A program made the translations under genes and the position numbers. A DNA stretch of 49,177 nucleotides from Opitutaceae bacterium (GTDB lineage: Bacteria; Verrucomicrobiota; Verrucomicrobiia; Opitutales; Opitutaceae): contig JAEUGX010000057.1 in the NCBI GenBank assembly GCA_016795545.1, forward strand, positions 1-49,177. Direction: 5' to 3'. Numbering within the stretch: position 1 is the first letter of the stretch; each line of letters begins with the position of its first letter. This document shows positions 41,055 through 49,177 of this stretch, piece after piece. Under the pieces are notes generated by a model. That model did not search any database. It was not told where the DNA came from and saw only the letters and a list, made by a program, of their open reading frames with translations.

Positions 41055-41402
41055 GGTCGAGAGATTCCGGGGTGGGATCGATACGCCTGCGTCAACTGCA
41101 GCCGATGGAACCCTGGTTGCGGTTTACGGAATTTATGATTCCTGAGGGAGACAACCGCACCATCAGACACAGCCGAAGCGTCACGCACCACGGCAATCGC
41201 ACGGTCACATTTGTTTTCCAGCATTCCAGCATTTATCCGCGGGTCTCATCCAACTCAGTCCCGACCCGCGCGCTCCTTTGCCGGCCAGGCGCCCTTTCAA
41301 GTTCCGTGAACCATGAACTAACTTTCGCTTGTGTTCGCCGGATTTTCCCTAAAAGAGGGAATCTTGCGTCGCCTTATTGCTTCAAACTCAAACTAATCTG
41401 CT
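41055..41402. other. Divergent regulatory gap between the FG-GAP gene and pdhA
   Basis: This 348-base gap holds no credible gene. Both promoters should lie here. Visible features are a tandem 8-bp repeat (TTCCAGCA twice, 41216-41231) and a hairpin TTCCCT / AGGGAA with a 5-base loop at 41345-41361, some 42 bases before pdhA. It is markedly less GC-rich than the flanking genes. I could not fix a -35/-10 pair with confidence. Confidence 0.5.
41345..41361. promoter_or_regulatory. Inverted repeat upstream of the pyruvate dehydrogenase operon
   Basis: TTCCCT and AGGGAA are perfect inverses around an AAAAG loop. The site is 42 bases before the GTG of pdhA and could be an operator or a leader hairpin. 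It does not resemble the known PdhR box. Confidence 0.35.
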
Positions 41403-42497
41403 GTGAGCAAGAAATCTCCCTCGAAAAAAGCCGAAGTTGCCGTCTCTGATTATGATGCGCGTCTGGCGCCGATCAATGTGAAGCTCGGGCAGGACGAAAA
41501 GATCCAGCTTTACCGGGACATGGTGCGCATTCGGCGGTTCGAGGAGCGCTGTCTCCGGAGCTACCAACAGGGAAAGATCGGCGGCTTCCTTCATCTTTAC
41601 ATCGGGCAGGAGTCGATTGCGGTGGGCTGCGTTTCGGTGATGGGCGACAACGACCACATCATCACCGCCTACCGCGATCACGGCCATGGCCTGGCGGTCG
41701 GCATGGGGATGAACGAGATGATGGCGGAGAATTACGGTAAGTACACCGGCTGCTCCAAGGGCAAGGGCGGATCGATGCACTACTTCGACCCGTCGCGGAA
41801 TTTCTGGGGCGGCCACGGCATCGTGGGCGGCCAGATCCCGCTCGGCACCGGCATCGCCTACGCCCTCAAGTACAAGGGCATCAAGGGCGCCTGCCTCGCG
41901 TTCATGGGCGACGGCGCCGTCAACCAGGGGGCGGTCCACGAATCCTACAATCTCGCGGCCCTCTGGTCGCTGCCGGTCGTGTTCGTGATCGAAAACAACG
42001 GCTATTCCATGGGCACCAGCCAGGCCCGCTCCTCCGCCGGCCCGAGCCTGGCCGAACGCGCCGCCGGCTACGACATGAACTGGGAGATCCTCGAAAACGG
42101 GCACGACGTCCTGGAGGTCCGCGACAAGGTCAGCCAGGCCCTCAAGCTGGCCCACGAAAAATCCCTGCCGAGCGTCCTCGAGATCCGCACCTACCGCTAC
42201 CGGGGGCATTCCGTCGCCGACCCGGACACGACCTACCGCGACAAGCAGGAGATCGAGGAATACAAGCGCACGAAGGATCCGCTCATGGTGTTCCAGAACG
42301 CGCTGCTCGCGGAGAAAACCCTGACCGACGACCTTGTGCGCAAGATCGACGAGGAGGCCCGGGCCGAGGCGGAGAACTCCGCCCAGTTCGCCGAGGCGAG
42401 CCCCTACCCGACGGTCGAGGACATCAAGAAGGACGTCTATTGGGAGATCGACAATCCCGCCGACCGCAAGTCCCAGGGCGCCTTGTTCTTCGACTAA
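41403..42497 (+). CDS. pdhA: Pyruvate dehydrogenase E1 component, alpha subunit
   Basis: This 364-residue TPP-dependent E1 alpha subunit oxidatively decarboxylates pyruvate and passes the acetyl group to E2. Motifs: RRFEERC, GFLHLYIGQES, DHGHGLAVGM, KGGSMHY, GGHGIVGGQIPLGTGIA and the TPP/Mg motif GDGAVNQGAVHESYNLAALW with IENNGYSMGTS. The phosphorylation-loop region RYRGHSVADPDTTYR is present. The start is a GTG at 41403 before SKKSPSKKA. The heterotetrameric (alpha2-beta2) form is indicated by the separate beta gene 48 bases on. Related branched-chain enzymes are less likely, given the pattern and gene order. Confidence 0.93.
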   Translation: MSKKSPSKKAEVAVSDYDARLAPINVKLGQDEKIQLYRDMVRIRRFEERCLRSYQQGKIGGFLHLYIGQESIAVGCVSVMGDNDHIITAYRDHGHGLAVGMGMNEMMAENYGKYTGCSKGKGGSMHYFDPSRNFWGGHGIVGGQIPLGTGIAYALKYKGIKGACLAFMGDGAVNQGAVHESYNLAALWSLPVVFVIENNGYSMGTSQARSSAGPSLAERAAGYDMNWEILENGHDVLEVRDKVSQALKLAHEKSLPSVLEIRTYRYRGHSVADPDTTYRDKQEIEEYKRTKDPLMVFQNALLAEKTLTDDLVRKIDEEARAEAENSAQFAEASPYPTVEDIKKDVYWEIDNPADRKSQGALFFD

Positions 42498-42544
42498 GCC
42501 GGCCCCGTCCCCTCCCCGTTCATCCAACTCCACTTCTCCGAGCA

Positions 42545-43522
42545 ATGCCTGTCATCTCTTACCGCGAAGCCCTCCGGGCGGCCATGTCCGAGGAAATCGA
42601 ACGCGACCCGAACGTCGTGATCATGGGCGAGGAAGTCGCCCAGTTCAACGGCGCCTACAAGGTCACCGAAGGCCTGCTGGCCAAATACGGCCCCAAGCGC
42701 ATCGTCGACACCCCCATCAGCGAGGCCGGCTTCATCGGCATGGGCGTCGGCGCCGCCATGCTGGGCCTGCGCCCCGTCATGGAACTGATGTTCTTCAGCT
42801 TCTACTCGGTGGCCTTCGACCAGATCTTCAACAACGCCGCCAATATCCGCTACATGTCCGGCGGCCTCATCAGTTGCCCGATCGTGCTCCGCGGCCCGGC
42901 CAACGGCGGCACCAACGTGGGCGCCACCCACTCCCACACCCCGGAATCCATCGCCGCCTACCACCCGGGCATCAAGGTCGTCGTGCCGTCCAACGCCTAC
43001 GACGCCAAGGGCCTGATGAAGTCCGCCATCCGCGACAACGACCCGGTGCTCTTCATGGAGAACACCATCCTCTACGGCGAAACCTGCGAGGTGCCCGAGG
43101 GCGAGTATCTCGTGCCGCTCGGCTCCGCCAAGGTCATGCGCGAGGGCAAGCACCTTTCCATCATCGGACACGGCCGCCCCATCCAGCTGGCGCTCAAGGC
43201 CGCCGACCTCCTCAAGGAAAAGCACCAGATCGACGCCGAGGTCGTGGACCTCCGCTCCATCCGTCCGCTCGACGAGGAGACCATCCTCAACTCCGTCCGG
43301 AAGACCAACCGCGTCCTCTACGTCGAGGAGGCCAAGCCGTTCTGCTCCGTCGGCGCCATGGTGGCCTGCATCATCCAGGAAAAGGCCTTCGACTACCTCG
43401 ACGCCCCCGTGAAGCGGATCACCTCCCTCGACGCCCCCGCCATCTATTCCCCGCCGCTGGAGAAAATCCAGCTGCCCACCGTCGACCGCATCTTCCAGGC
43501 GGCGCTGGACGTCCTGAAGTAA
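42545..43522 (+). CDS. pdhB: Pyruvate dehydrogenase E1 component, beta subunit
   Basis: This 325-residue E1 beta subunit has the family start ISYREALRAAMSEEIERDPNVVIMGEEVAQFNGAYKVTEGL. KRIVDTPISEAGFIGMGVGAAMLGLRPVMELMFF and HSHTPESIAAYHPGIKVVVPS follow, and EVVDLRSIRPLDEETI lies in the C-terminal transketolase domain. Length is typical. It lies between pdhA and the E2 gene (80 bases) in one operon. The start follows a pyrimidine-rich stretch. Confidence 0.95.
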   Translation: MPVISYREALRAAMSEEIERDPNVVIMGEEVAQFNGAYKVTEGLLAKYGPKRIVDTPISEAGFIGMGVGAAMLGLRPVMELMFFSFYSVAFDQIFNNAANIRYMSGGLISCPIVLRGPANGGTNVGATHSHTPESIAAYHPGIKVVVPSNAYDAKGLMKSAIRDNDPVLFMENTILYGETCEVPEGEYLVPLGSAKVMREGKHLSIIGHGRPIQLALKAADLLKEKHQIDAEVVDLRSIRPLDEETILNSVRKTNRVLYVEEAKPFCSVGAMVACIIQEKAFDYLDAPVKRITSLDAPAIYSPPLEKIQLPTVDRIFQAALDVLK

Positions 43523-43602
43523 ACGGATTTTGTCACCTGCCGGACCGCCGGCCCTCCTCCTTCTTCCAACTCTCAATCGCGCGCCCCGGACGCGCTCCTC
43601 TC

Positions 43603-44916
<1,314 letters not shown>

Positions 44917-44978
44917 CCCGAGCCGCTGCCGCGCCAGCCCGTCGTCCGGCCCGGGAGGACCGGGACTCCCCCTCCCGC

Positions 44979-46940
44979 CTACCCCTCCGCCCGCTTCCGG
45001 GCGTCGGCCTCGATCAACGCCTTCAGGGCGTCCAGCGTCGCCTTGGCCTTGGCCTTGGCCGAGGGCAGCTCGGCCGCGGACGCCGCCGGCTCCTGCGCGA
45101 AGAGGTAGAACTTCATCTTCGGCTCCGTGCCGCTGCCGCGCGCGGCGAAGGAATACCCGTTGGCCAGCGTCACCAGGTAAAGGTCCTGCGCCGGGATGGC
45201 CTCGCCGTCGGCGTCGTGGAACTGCTCGCGGCCGAAGTCCTGGAAGCGCGTCACGCGCGTGTCCCCGAACGCCTGCGGCGGCGCCGCCCGGTAGTCGTCC
45301 AGGATCCGCCGGATCTTCGCGGCCCCGCTGGCGCCCTCGTAGTAGAGGTTGATCACGCCCTCCAGGAAGAAGCCGTAGCGGAGGTAGATCTCGTCGAGGT
45401 ACTCGGGCACGGTCAGCCCGCGCGACTTCACCCAGGCGCAGAGCTCGGCGAACATCAGGCAGGCGGAATTGCCGTCCTTGTCGCGGACCAGGTCGTTGGG
45501 CAGGTAGCCGTAGCTCTCCTCGGTGCCGAAGACGTAGAACGTGCTGTGGCGCAGCAGCAGCTCCGCGCGCCGGCGGAAAGGCGTGGCGTCGTAGTCGAGC
45601 GCGATGCCCTCCTGCGCCAGCAGCGCCGCCTTCAGCTGCTCCTCGTAACCGCGCATCTTGCCGGCGATCCACTTGAAGCCGGTCAGCGTGTTGATGACCT
45701 TGATGCCCTGCCCGCGCGCGATGGCGTCCTGCAGGGGCGTCGTGACGAAGGTCTTGACCAGCGCCGCCGAGGCCGAGCCCTCGCGGGGCAGCCAGCCGAG
45801 CTCCTTGTACTTCGTGATCCGGTAGTCGGCCAGCAGCGCGCCGACCTGGTTGCCCGTCAGCAGCTCCAGGCGCCCGGCGCGGTTGCGCACGGCCACCCCC
45901 ATGCGGTCGCTGTCCGGATCGGTGGCCATGACCAGGTCGTGGCCGCCCTTCTCCGCCAGCGCCACCGCCAAGGCGAGCGCCTCGGCGTTCTCCGGGTTCG
46001 GCGACTTCACCGTGGGGAAACGGGGGTCGAACACCACCTGCTCCGGGACCTCGGTCACGTGCACCCCGGCGTGCAGCAGCAGCGGCACCGACGACACGCC
46101 GCCCACGCCGTGGATGTTCGTGTAGACCGCCCGCAGCGGCGCCTTCCGGAAGATCTCGCCGTCGAGCGCCGCCTGCGCCGCGGCCGCCAGGTACGCGTCG
46201 TCCGCCTCCCGCCCGAGCGTCACCACCCGCGTCAGGTCCTTGGCCAGGTACTCGCGCACCGCGCCGAGCGCCACGGCGTTGACCTCGGCGATGATGCCGC
46301 GGTCGTGCGGCGGCGTGATCTGCGCGCCGTCGTCGAAGTAGGCCTTGAAGCCGTTGTCGTGCGGCGGATTGTGGCTGGCCGTGATCACCACCCCGGCGTG
46401 CGCCTTCAGGTAGCGGACGGTGAAGCTGAGCTGCGGCGTCGAGCGCGGGCCGTCGAAGATGAAGGCGACGCCGCCGAGCCGCGTCCAGGTGGACGCCGCC
46501 AGCTCGCAGAAGTGGCGCGAGAAATGCCGCACGTCGTGCGCGATCGCCAGCTTGGGCAGGTCGTGCACCCGGCGCGACGCCAGGTGCCGGCTCACGTAGC
46601 GGAACAGCCCCACCGTGGCGCGCACCAGCGTGAAGTCGTTGAGCAGGTTGCTGCCGACGTTCGCGTGCTCCGGCGAACCCTGCGCGCTGAGCGTCCCCGT
46701 CTCGGCGCGGGCCGCCACCACGCCGACCGTCCGGCCGCGCATGCCGCCGGTGCCGAACTCGAGGTAGCGGTAGAAGCGGTCGTTGAGCTCGCTCCACTGG
46801 CCGCGCTCGACCAGCTCGAGCAGGCTCTGCTGCGCCCAGTCGGGCAGCCCGGCGGCCAGCCAGGCCTGGAGGTTCTCGACGGCGCCGGGCAACAGCCGCC
46901 CGTCCCGGGCGGCCTGGTCAATCTTGGCGGATGCGGTCAT
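44979..46940 (-). CDS. Phosphohexomutase (phosphoglucomutase/phosphomannomutase, PgcA type)
   Basis: This 653-residue alpha-D-phosphohexomutase interconverts sugar 1- and 6-phosphates. Visible motifs are GTGGMRGRTVGV, the phosphoserine loop in VVITASHNPPHDNGFKAYFDDGAQ, the metal loop DLVMATDPDSDRMGV, the sugar-binding loop FGTEESYGYLPND, and a phosphate-binding C-terminal end (ANGYSFAARGSGTEPKMKFYLFA). About 600 residues would be usual for this type, and the C-terminus ends in an Ala/Lys helix. The frame is open to a TTG at 46991 inside the upstream gene; the ATG at 46940 is the sensible start. It lies 28 bases after a UDP-sugar pyrophosphorylase gene, so its product likely feeds nucleotide-sugar synthesis. 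Confidence 0.92.
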   Translation of the reverse strand: MTASAKIDQAARDGRLLPGAVENLQAWLAAGLPDWAQQSLLELVERGQWSELNDRFYRYLEFGTGGMRGRTVGVVAARAETGTLSAQGSPEHANVGSNLLNDFTLVRATVGLFRYVSRHLASRRVHDLPKLAIAHDVRHFSRHFCELAASTWTRLGGVAFIFDGPRSTPQLSFTVRYLKAHAGVVITASHNPPHDNGFKAYFDDGAQITPPHDRGIIAEVNAVALGAVREYLAKDLTRVVTLGREADDAYLAAAAQAALDGEIFRKAPLRAVYTNIHGVGGVSSVPLLLHAGVHVTEVPEQVVFDPRFPTVKSPNPENAEALALAVALAEKGGHDLVMATDPDSDRMGVAVRNRAGRLELLTGNQVGALLADYRITKYKELGWLPREGSASAALVKTFVTTPLQDAIARGQGIKVINTLTGFKWIAGKMRGYEEQLKAALLAQEGIALDYDATPFRRRAELLLRHSTFYVFGTEESYGYLPNDLVRDKDGNSACLMFAELCAWVKSRGLTVPEYLDEIYLRYGFFLEGVINLYYEGASGAAKIRRILDDYRAAPPQAFGDTRVTRFQDFGREQFHDADGEAIPAQDLYLVTLANGYSFAARGSGTEPKMKFYLFAQEPAASAAELPSAKAKAKATLDALKALIEADARKRAEG

Positions 46941-46968
46941 GGGAGGATCAGGTTCGGGGTGGCGGGGT

Positions 46969-48393
46969 TCACTCGAGGTAGAGTCCGTCAACGACCACCG
47001 GCTTCACCGGCAGCTGGGCCCAGCGGCTGCGGAACGAGTCGAGGTCGTAGCCGAACAGTGGCGAGATCTCGATGCCGGCGTGCGGCCGGTCCGACGCGTC
47101 GGTCGCGACCTCCGCGCCCGCCGCGCGCAGCCAGCGGCCGAACTGCCGCAGCTGGTCGTCGCGCGCCGTCGCCGGCGAATCCACGCCCTCGGCGTTCTTC
47201 ACCGGGCTGAAATCCTCCGCCCGGCTCGTCTCGATCACGAGCGGGTTGGCCGCGAAGGGCAGCGCGTCGAAGACGAACATCTCGAACTTCACGCCGTTGG
47301 CCGCCCCCGGTTTCACCAGCTGCCCCGCGGCGTCGACCGTCGCGATCTTCTTGTCGGCCCGGTGGAAGGGCAGCGCCACCTCCCCGCCGCCCGCGGCCAG
47401 CCGCCGCGCGAAGTCCCGGCTGAGGACGTGGATCGCGATGTTGCCGGCCGCGAAGCGCAGCGACCCGTCGGGATTCGTCTCCCGCTGCCGCGCCGCCGGC
47501 ATGTCGCTGTACTCCACCACCGCCACCCGCCCGCGCTGCCGGCAGAACAGCCCGACCTTCTCCTCGGGATACGCTTTCGGCACCATCTTGCTCGACATTT
47601 CCGAGCCGGCCAGGAGGTGAAATCCGAGGAAGGCCGGGTCGACCGCCCGCACCAGCGGGTTGTCGACCTGGAAGTAGCTGATCGTGTCGACCCCCTCGGC
47701 GCGCATCAGGTCCAGCGCCCCGCTGCGGTGCAGGGCCCGCAGCGAGCCGCCGTGCCCGTCGGGGCTCAGCGCGATCGCCCCCCGGCCCTCGAGCAGGATC
47801 TTGCCGTCGAAGCCGACCGCCGGCATCCGGCCCTGCCGGAAGAAATGCACGCGCCCGCGATCGAGCCCGAAATACCGGTGCGCGGCGAAGAACTCCTCCG
47901 TCTGCGCGTGGTTGGCGTGGCTGGTCATGATGAACCAGTGCAGCGGCCGGCCGTACCGCAGGCCGGCGGCCCGGATCTTCTCGGCGAACACCTGGAACAG
48001 CGACTTGCCCTTGAGCGGCGTCACCCGGAACGTGCCCTTGGGCCCGTCGTAGCCCAGCCGGGTTCCCTGCCCGCCCGCGACCGTGAACGCGGCCACCCGC
48101 CCGGCCCGCAGCGCAGCCTCGCCGGCCGCCCGGGCCGCCGCCCACTCGTCCGCGCGGCCGCCGTTCTCCGGCAGCCGCGTGCACGGCGCCGGCTCCAGGT
48201 CCGCCAGGTCGACCCCGCCGCCGCCCGCCTGGAACACCAGCGCCCGGTTCAGCCGCTCCACCTCGGCCAGGTCGATCTCGGCCGCCTGCGCGGCCAGCTC
48301 GGCGCGCGCCGCGGCGTCGAGCGCATCCCAGAAGGCGAAGACCTGGCCCTGCCCGGCGGCACGGTAGGCGGAAATCAAGGTGTCGGGGGTCAT
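46969..48393 (-). CDS. UDP-sugar pyrophosphorylase of the UDPGP/UAP family
   Basis: This 474-residue nucleotidyltransferase is of the UTP-glucose-1-phosphate/UDP-GlcNAc pyrophosphorylase (eukaryote-like) group, not the short GalU type. Motifs: GQGQVFAFWDAL near the start, TVAGGQGTRLGYDGPKGTFRV (UTP-binding loop), FIMTSHANHAQTEEFF, DGHGGSLRALH, ISYFQVDNPLVRAVDPAFLG, VVEYSDMP, NIAIHVL and KFEMFVFDALPFA. The last is typical of UAP-like enzymes that can use N-acetylglucosamine 1-phosphate. I chose the ATG at 48393; a GTG at 48420 overlaps the upstream stop and follows a GAGG, so it is a real alternative. With the mutase it supplies a UDP-sugar; which sugar is not decided. Confidence 0.88.
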   Translation of the reverse strand: MTPDTLISAYRAAGQGQVFAFWDALDAAARAELAAQAAEIDLAEVERLNRALVFQAGGGGVDLADLEPAPCTRLPENGGRADEWAAARAAGEAALRAGRVAAFTVAGGQGTRLGYDGPKGTFRVTPLKGKSLFQVFAEKIRAAGLRYGRPLHWFIMTSHANHAQTEEFFAAHRYFGLDRGRVHFFRQGRMPAVGFDGKILLEGRGAIALSPDGHGGSLRALHRSGALDLMRAEGVDTISYFQVDNPLVRAVDPAFLGFHLLAGSEMSSKMVPKAYPEEKVGLFCRQRGRVAVVEYSDMPAARQRETNPDGSLRFAAGNIAIHVLSRDFARRLAAGGGEVALPFHRADKKIATVDAAGQLVKPGAANGVKFEMFVFDALPFAANPLVIETSRAEDFSPVKNAEGVDSPATARDDQLRQFGRWLRAAGAEVATDASDRPHAGIEISPLFGYDLDSFRSRWAQLPVKPVVVDGLYLE

Positions 48394-48416
48394 GAAGAGA
48401 AAGGCGACGGCCGCGC

Positions 48417-48704
48417 TCACCGCGCCTCGTCGAAACGGAAGACGAACTCCTGCGCGCGCACGTACCCGAGCTTCTGCCGGATCAGGCGCTCCACCAGCAC
48501 CGGGTCGTGCCGCAGCTGGTCCAGGTACTTCTCCTGCTCGCGCAGCCGCGACTCGGCGTCGGCCAGCCGCCGGCGGTTCGCGTCCTCCTGCGCCCGCAGC
48601 GCGGTCAGCTCCCGGTGCATCTGGACGAAAAACGCCGCCGCCCAAAGAGTCAGGCCTGCAAAAACGACGGCGTAGATGCCCATGATCAGCTTGCTGTAAT
48701 TCAC
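48417..48704 (-). CDS. FtsB/DivIC-like septum formation initiator
   Basis: This 95-residue bitopic protein has a short N-terminus, one membrane helix (about 7-27: IMGIYAVVFAGLTLWAAAFFV) and a coiled coil (about 30-65, LTALRAQEDANRRRLADAESRLREQEKYL). The conserved VERLIRQKLGYVRAQEFVFRF end is typical of the FtsB/DivIC family, where a KLGY motif precedes the last strand. These proteins act in the divisome with FtsL and FtsQ. I chose the GTG at 48704; an ATG at 48749 is in frame but adds a Pro-rich end. It is the first gene of an operon with the UDP-sugar pyrophosphorylase and phosphohexomutase, an unusual association. Confidence 0.85.
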   Translation of the reverse strand: MNYSKLIMGIYAVVFAGLTLWAAAFFVQMHRELTALRAQEDANRRRLADAESRLREQEKYLDQLRHDPVLVERLIRQKLGYVRAQEFVFRFDEAR

Positions 48705-48820
48705 CGGGTGAGGACCCCCAGATAAAGGCCCCGCCGGAGGCCCAGGCAATAGTTTTTCAAAGGCGTTTCACGCGGATTAGTCGTGCATTTTCCAGTGCGG
48801 CGCAAATAGTTGCCCGCGCG

Positions 48821-49177
48821 ATGTACCAGAGCCACTACGGTTTCACGGAGATGCCCTTCCACATCACTCCGGACCCGAAGTTTCTTTACCTGAGCGACAC
48901 CCACCAGGAGGCCCTGCAGCACTTGAAATACGGGGTGACCGAGAAAAAGGGCTTCATCGTGCTCGTCGGCGAGGTCGGCTGCGGCAAGACCACCCTCTGT
49001 CGCAAGTTCCTGAACGAGCTCGACCCCGGCCACTATGATTCCGCCCCGATCCTCAACCCGCGGCTCAACGAGACCCAGATGCTCCGGGCCATCCTCACCG
49101 AGCTCGGTGAACCCAAGCTCGCCCAGGGCAAGAACGACCTCATCACGCAGATCAACCAGCTCCTGCTCGCCCGCATC
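48821..49177 (+). CDS. ExeA/GspA-like AAA ATPase, 5' part only
   Basis: 119 codons are visible before the window ends. The N-terminus MYQSHYGFTEMPFHITPDPKFLYLS is the classical start of the ExeA/GspA group (ATPases tied to secretion or peptidoglycan-linked assembly). The Walker A motif is GEVGCGKTT (about 50-58). Further domains lie beyond the window, so the function stays at family level. It is divergent from the FtsB-like gene, and the 116-base gap between the two starts should hold the promoters. Confidence 0.85.
   Translation, partial: MYQSHYGFTEMPFHITPDPKFLYLSDTHQEALQHLKYGVTEKKGFIVLVGEVGCGKTTLCRKFLNELDPGHYDSAPILNPRLNETQMLRAILTELGEPKLAQGKNDLITQINQLLLARI

Noticed and set aside
41072..41449. 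A 125-codon frame in the gap before pdhA.
   Set aside because: It overlaps the pdhA start, has no recognisable features and lies in a regulatory gap.

Overview
This 49 kb window is a GC-rich bacterial chromosome segment with almost no spare DNA. It reads as core chromosome from a Gram-negative, diderm member of the Verrucomicrobiota, most likely Opitutales/Opitutaceae. That assignment is an inference from gene content: LpxI, an outer-membrane polysaccharide exporter, an exosortase, a fused SecDF, FabV, an FG-GAP repeat protein, and very high GC with few Shine-Dalgarno sites. There is no rRNA or tRNA gene, no CRISPR array, no insertion sequence and no prophage.

Layout. 1-2353 (minus): an HtrA/Deg protease followed by a translationally coupled, apparently inactive protease homologue that runs off the left edge. 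2372-4936: leuS. 5060-9902: an exopolysaccharide export block made of a secreted FecR-domain protein, an outer-membrane beta-barrel, a small OPX (Wza-like) protein and a Wzc-like tyrosine autokinase. 9949-12433: lpxI, a DUF151 bifunctional nuclease and a tRNA-dihydrouridine synthase. 12474-14907 (minus): sufT-like and sppA. 15078-17515: a 500-residue protein I cannot assign and a DapF homologue that has lost both catalytic cysteines. 17709-18887 (minus): a small membrane protein and a secreted redoxin. 19029-23813: a Cys-rich/TPR membrane protein, an exosortase fused to an EpsI domain, a 30-codon membrane micro-ORF, then an ECF sigma factor with its RskA-type anti-sigma factor.

23910-28458: fabV, dtd, a DUF3016 lipoprotein, an SDR, exbD, exbB and a RidA-like protein. 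28565-36030 (minus): a CPA2 antiporter, a DedA protein, recJ, secDF and yajC. 36129-38072: speA. 38241-41054 (minus): a large secreted FG-GAP protein. 41403-44916: pyruvate dehydrogenase E1alpha, E1beta and E2. 44979-48704 (minus): a phosphohexomutase, a UDP-sugar pyrophosphorylase and an FtsB/DivIC-like protein in one tight operon. 48821 to the right edge: the start of an ExeA-like AAA ATPase.

Themes. Envelope biology dominates: protein quality control (HtrA, SppA), secretion (SecDF/YajC), lipid A synthesis (LpxI), exopolysaccharide export and exosortase sorting. The most unusual items are the DapF with two Cys-to-Ser changes, the HtrA plus pseudoprotease pair, the conserved-looking unknown at 15078, the exosortase/TPR/micro-ORF module, the pairing of a barrel-less OPX with its own beta-barrel, and the near absence of Shine-Dalgarno sequences, with pyrimidine tracts before many start codons. 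All function calls were made by reading motifs; no database search was run.
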